The notes under the pieces: model-generated
What the model saw: the letters and a program-made list of their open reading frames with translations, nothing else
Told to the model about the DNA's origin: nothing
Database searches by the model: none
Source of the DNA: an uncultured Eubacteriales bacterium
GTDB taxonomy: Bacteria; Bacillota; Clostridia; Peptostreptococcales; Anaerovoracaceae
Reading direction: 5' to 3'
DNA length: 64,000 nt
NCBI GenBank assembly: GCA_902786355.1
Contig: CADABZ010000002.1
Coordinates: 1-64,000 of the forward strand
Part shown: piece after piece, positions 61,919-64,000 of the stretch
Layout of the letters: each line of letters starts with the position of its first letter
Numbering within the stretch: the stretch's first letter is position 1
Made by a program: the position numbers and the translations under genes

Positions 61919-63160
61919 ATGAAGATAAACAGCATTATACTTGAGAATTTCCGCAATTACAGAAATCTTGAACTCGACTTTGATGCAAGGCGCAATATCA
62001 TCGTCGGAGAGAATGCCCAGGGCAAAACCAACCTTGTGGAAGCTATATACCTCACAGCTTTTGCGAGGTCTTTTCGTACCAGCAACTCCGCAGACCTGAT
62101 CAGGTTCGGTGAGAGCAGCGCGAGAGTCAGTACAGATATAACAAGCGAAGATATTGATAAAAATATTAATATAGTTATAAGATCTGACGGAAAAAAGATG
62201 ATAAAAAAGGATGGAAAGGCTATAAGCAAGACCACCGAGCTCCTCAATAATGTTGTTGTCATCATTTTCTCACCTGATGATCTGAGGATAATCAAGGACA
62301 GTCCGGAGAGACGGAGATCTTTTATCAACCGCGAACTGTCACAGATGAGACCGAGATACTACGAGCAGCTCAAGAGATATAACGACTCACTCAGGCAGAA
62401 AAACGCACTGCTCAAAGGATATTTCAATATAAAGAAGAAGACTTTTACCCGCGCAGACAATCTGACTTTGAATGAGATAGGAGCCGGCGGGGTGAACGCA
62501 GGCAGTCTTGAAGGCATGGCGCCGGGTGAAGGAGGAAGAAGTCCTTTTGACAACAGCCGAAGATACAATGAAGAGATACTTGCTGTCTTCGATCACCAGC
62601 TGGCGGATGCGGGCTACGAGATAATCAGATACAGAAAAGAATTCACCGAGATGCTCTCAGCTGAGGCCGGTGAGATAATGAGGAAGATATCCGGCGGCAG
62701 AGAAGATCTTAAGATCGAATACAAAACAGCATGTGACTACATAACTGCTCCGGAGGGCAGAGAGGTCCTGTACAAGCAGTTCTATCACCACAGAGACCGT
62801 GATATATACAACGGAAGTGCCGGACTCGGTCCTCACAGAGATGATCTGGAGTTTTATATCAACGGAAAAGATGCGAAAAAATACGGTTCGCAGGGTCAGC
62901 AGAGGACGATCGCGCTGTCACTCAAGCTTGCAGAGATAAGGATAGCAAGGCAGCTTCTTGATGAATCTCCGGTGCTTCTTCTCGATGATGTCCTGTCTGA
63001 GCTGGATCTCGACAGACAGAGATTCCTGATCAGCGAGATCGATGACGTGCAGCTTTTTATCACATCTGCAGAGCTTAATGATGAAGTCATCAAGGATCTG
63101 CGCGGAGGCACACTCTTCCGTATCGAAGAAGGAACCGTGACAAGGGTAGATAAATACTGA
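61919..63160 (+). CDS. recF: DNA replication and repair protein RecF
   Basis: The protein has 413 residues; usual length is 360-375. SMC-like ATPase: KINSIILENFRNYRNLELDF, VGENAQGKTNLVEAIYL (Walker A), YNGSAGLGPHRDDLEFYING, GSQGQQRTIALSLKLAE (signature) and PVLLLDDVLSELDLDRQRFL (Walker B). An insertion of about 45 residues, glycine-rich (GAGGVNAGSLEGMAPGEGG), lies at about 175-210. It loads RecA at gaps. AAAGGAG precedes the ATG. Normally next to dnaN; here 13 kb away on the plus strand. Confidence 0.95.
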   Translation: MKINSIILENFRNYRNLELDFDARRNIIVGENAQGKTNLVEAIYLTAFARSFRTSNSADLIRFGESSARVSTDITSEDIDKNINIVIRSDGKKMIKKDGKAISKTTELLNNVVVIIFSPDDLRIIKDSPERRRSFINRELSQMRPRYYEQLKRYNDSLRQKNALLKGYFNIKKKTFTRADNLTLNEIGAGGVNAGSLEGMAPGEGGRSPFDNSRRYNEEILAVFDHQLADAGYEIIRYRKEFTEMLSAEAGEIMRKISGGREDLKIEYKTACDYITAPEGREVLYKQFYHHRDRDIYNGSAGLGPHRDDLEFYINGKDAKKYGSQGQQRTIALSLKLAEIRIARQLLDESPVLLLDDVLSELDLDRQRFLISEIDDVQLFITSAELNDEVIKDLRGGTLFRIEEGTVTRVDKY

Positions 63161-63178
63161 TGAGCCGATGATCTGGGA

Positions 63179-64000
63179 TCACAGATCATCGATCACTGTG
63201 TTCATCCATTTCTTTGACTTGAAGCGCCTGAGCAGGATCACTGCTTTGATCAGAGACTCTGTTCTTGTAAGCAGCAGTGCGAGATGCACAGGAAGGTGCC
63301 ATACAAGAGCAGCCATGAAGGCAAGAGGAACAGCTACCAGCCAGATGCTTCCGCATTCTGTGAGCATGGTGAAGCGAGTGTCCCCGCCTGCACGGAGGAC
63401 TCCGGCGATAAGGACACCGTTGAGAAGATCAATAAGCATCGTGGCGCCGAAAACTATCAATATATAGAATGTATAAGTTTTGCCCTGAGCGGACAGATTG
63501 AAGACCTGAGAGAGAGGTTTCGAAAGAGCTATAGTAATAAGTCCCAGAGTCAGACCGACACCGGCGGCAACCTTGATGATATGCCTGGATAACACCCAGG
63601 TATATTTTTTATCCCCTTCTCCGAGCTTCTCCCCGATCAGGATCAGTGCAGCGTCACCAACGCTGAACGATGCGAAATTAAGGATGTTGAAAAGCGAGTT
63701 GGCTGCCTGATAAGCCGCGTAGGCCGTTGTACCGATGCGGTTAAAGGCCGCGACATACATCGTCTGGCCGAAGCCCCAGAAGAATTCGTTCAGAGTAGTA
63801 GGGGTCGCGTTGCGGATGATCCTCCTGATCAGCTCCGGATCCCACCCGAAGAAGCTTCCTATGCTGCCGCGGAAGGAATTCTCCTTTCTGAAAGCGAAGA
63901 ACATATTGAGAACCAGTTCTATGATCCTTGCTGACAGAGTTCCTATTGCAGCTCCGGCTACTCCCAGCTGCGGGAAGCCGAACTTTCCGAAGATGAGTAT
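63179..64000 (-). CDS. MATE family efflux transporter (partial)
   Basis: Partial: the frame is still open at base 64000, so only the last 274 residues are visible; an internal ATG at 63904 is not the start. Several membrane segments (for example IIKVAAGVGLTLGLITIALS and ILIVFGATMLIDLLNGVLIA). GVLRAGGDTRFTMLTECGSIW and AAYQAANSLFNI are typical of the second half of MATE exporters, which use Na+ or H+ gradients to expel cationic drugs or metabolites. A small GATGATCTG/CAGATCATC stem covers its stop codon. Convergent with recF (18-base gap). Confidence 0.9.
   Translation of the reverse strand: MLIFGKFGFPQLGVAGAAIGTLSARIIELVLNMFFAFRKENSFRGSIGSFFGWDPELIRRIIRNATPTTLNEFFWGFGQTMYVAAFNRIGTTAYAAYQAANSLFNILNFASFSVGDAALILIGEKLGEGDKKYTWVLSRHIIKVAAGVGLTLGLITIALSKPLSQVFNLSAQGKTYTFYILIVFGATMLIDLLNGVLIAGVLRAGGDTRFTMLTECGSIWLVAVPLAFMAALVWHLPVHLALLLTRTESLIKAVILLRRFKSKKWMNTVIDDL

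Overview
The window is the replication-origin region of a low-to-middle GC Gram-positive anaerobe of the class Clostridia. The gene set (dnaA, dnaN, recF, rpmH, rnpA, yidC, jag, mnmE, mnmG, rsmG, parA, parB, rplI, dnaB), AGGAGG-type ribosome binding sites, perfect parS sites and several Fe-S or nickel-linked proteins fit an anaerobic amino-acid fermenter, perhaps an Anaerovoracaceae/Family XIII-like lineage. That lineage is my inference. By eye, base composition becomes more AT-rich from about 38 kb to 53 kb, towards the origin.

Left third (1-15.8 kb, accessory metabolism). Three paralogous two-gene cassettes encode 2-hydroxyacyl-CoA dehydratase / benzoyl-CoA reductase-type proteins (beta then alpha, minus strand): 2681-1, 8726-5896 and 13569-10763. 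No HgdC-type ASKHA activator is visible. Instead there is a CooC-like P-loop ATPase (2810-3580), a His-rich small protein (10145-10468) and a CooT nickel-binding protein (14960-15142). htpG and a small membrane protein follow cassette 2. A ketopantoate-reductase-like gene, an aldo/keto reductase with two 4Fe-4S motifs and a hexapeptide acetyltransferase complete this part.

Middle (15.8-36.8 kb, housekeeping, all minus strand): a DUF1385-PrmC fusion, rho, an LTA-synthase-type sulfatase, rsmA, rnmV, divIC, a membrane-anchored M23 peptidase with LysM and G5 regions, a DnaD protein carrying the N-terminal part of DnaI/DnaC but no ATPase, dnaB, rplI, a GdpP-type phosphodiesterase without membrane segments, parB, parA, two parS sites, rsmG, mnmG and mnmE.

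Nucleoside salvage block (36.8-47.2 kb): deoB, udp, deoC, a BmpA/NupPQ-type nucleoside ABC transporter (minus strand), and a divergent tdk-psuK-psuG operon (plus strand). Together these would import nucleosides, cleave them, and feed (deoxy)ribose phosphate into glycolysis while recovering bases, thymidine and pseudouridine.

Origin (47.4-52.8 kb): dnaN and dnaA on the minus strand, rpmH-rnpA-yidD-yidC-jag on the plus strand. DnaA boxes lie on both sides of dnaA. The dnaA-dnaN gap has two tandem perfect boxes followed by DnaA-trio-like triplets and AT-rich DNA. Compared with the usual Firmicutes order, the whole dnaN-to-jag block is inverted between mnmE and recF, with accessory genes at both joints.

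Right end (53-64 kb): a 2,522-residue secreted protein with a transglutaminase-like Cys-His-Asp domain, about 3.3 diverged 460-490-residue modules and C-terminal FN3-like domains; a small lipoprotein; an Asn-rich anchored protein; recF with an insertion; and a partial MATE transporter. Three long palindromic elements (3.6, 19.2 and 47.3 kb) sit between genes. I saw no tRNA, rRNA, CRISPR array or transposase gene.
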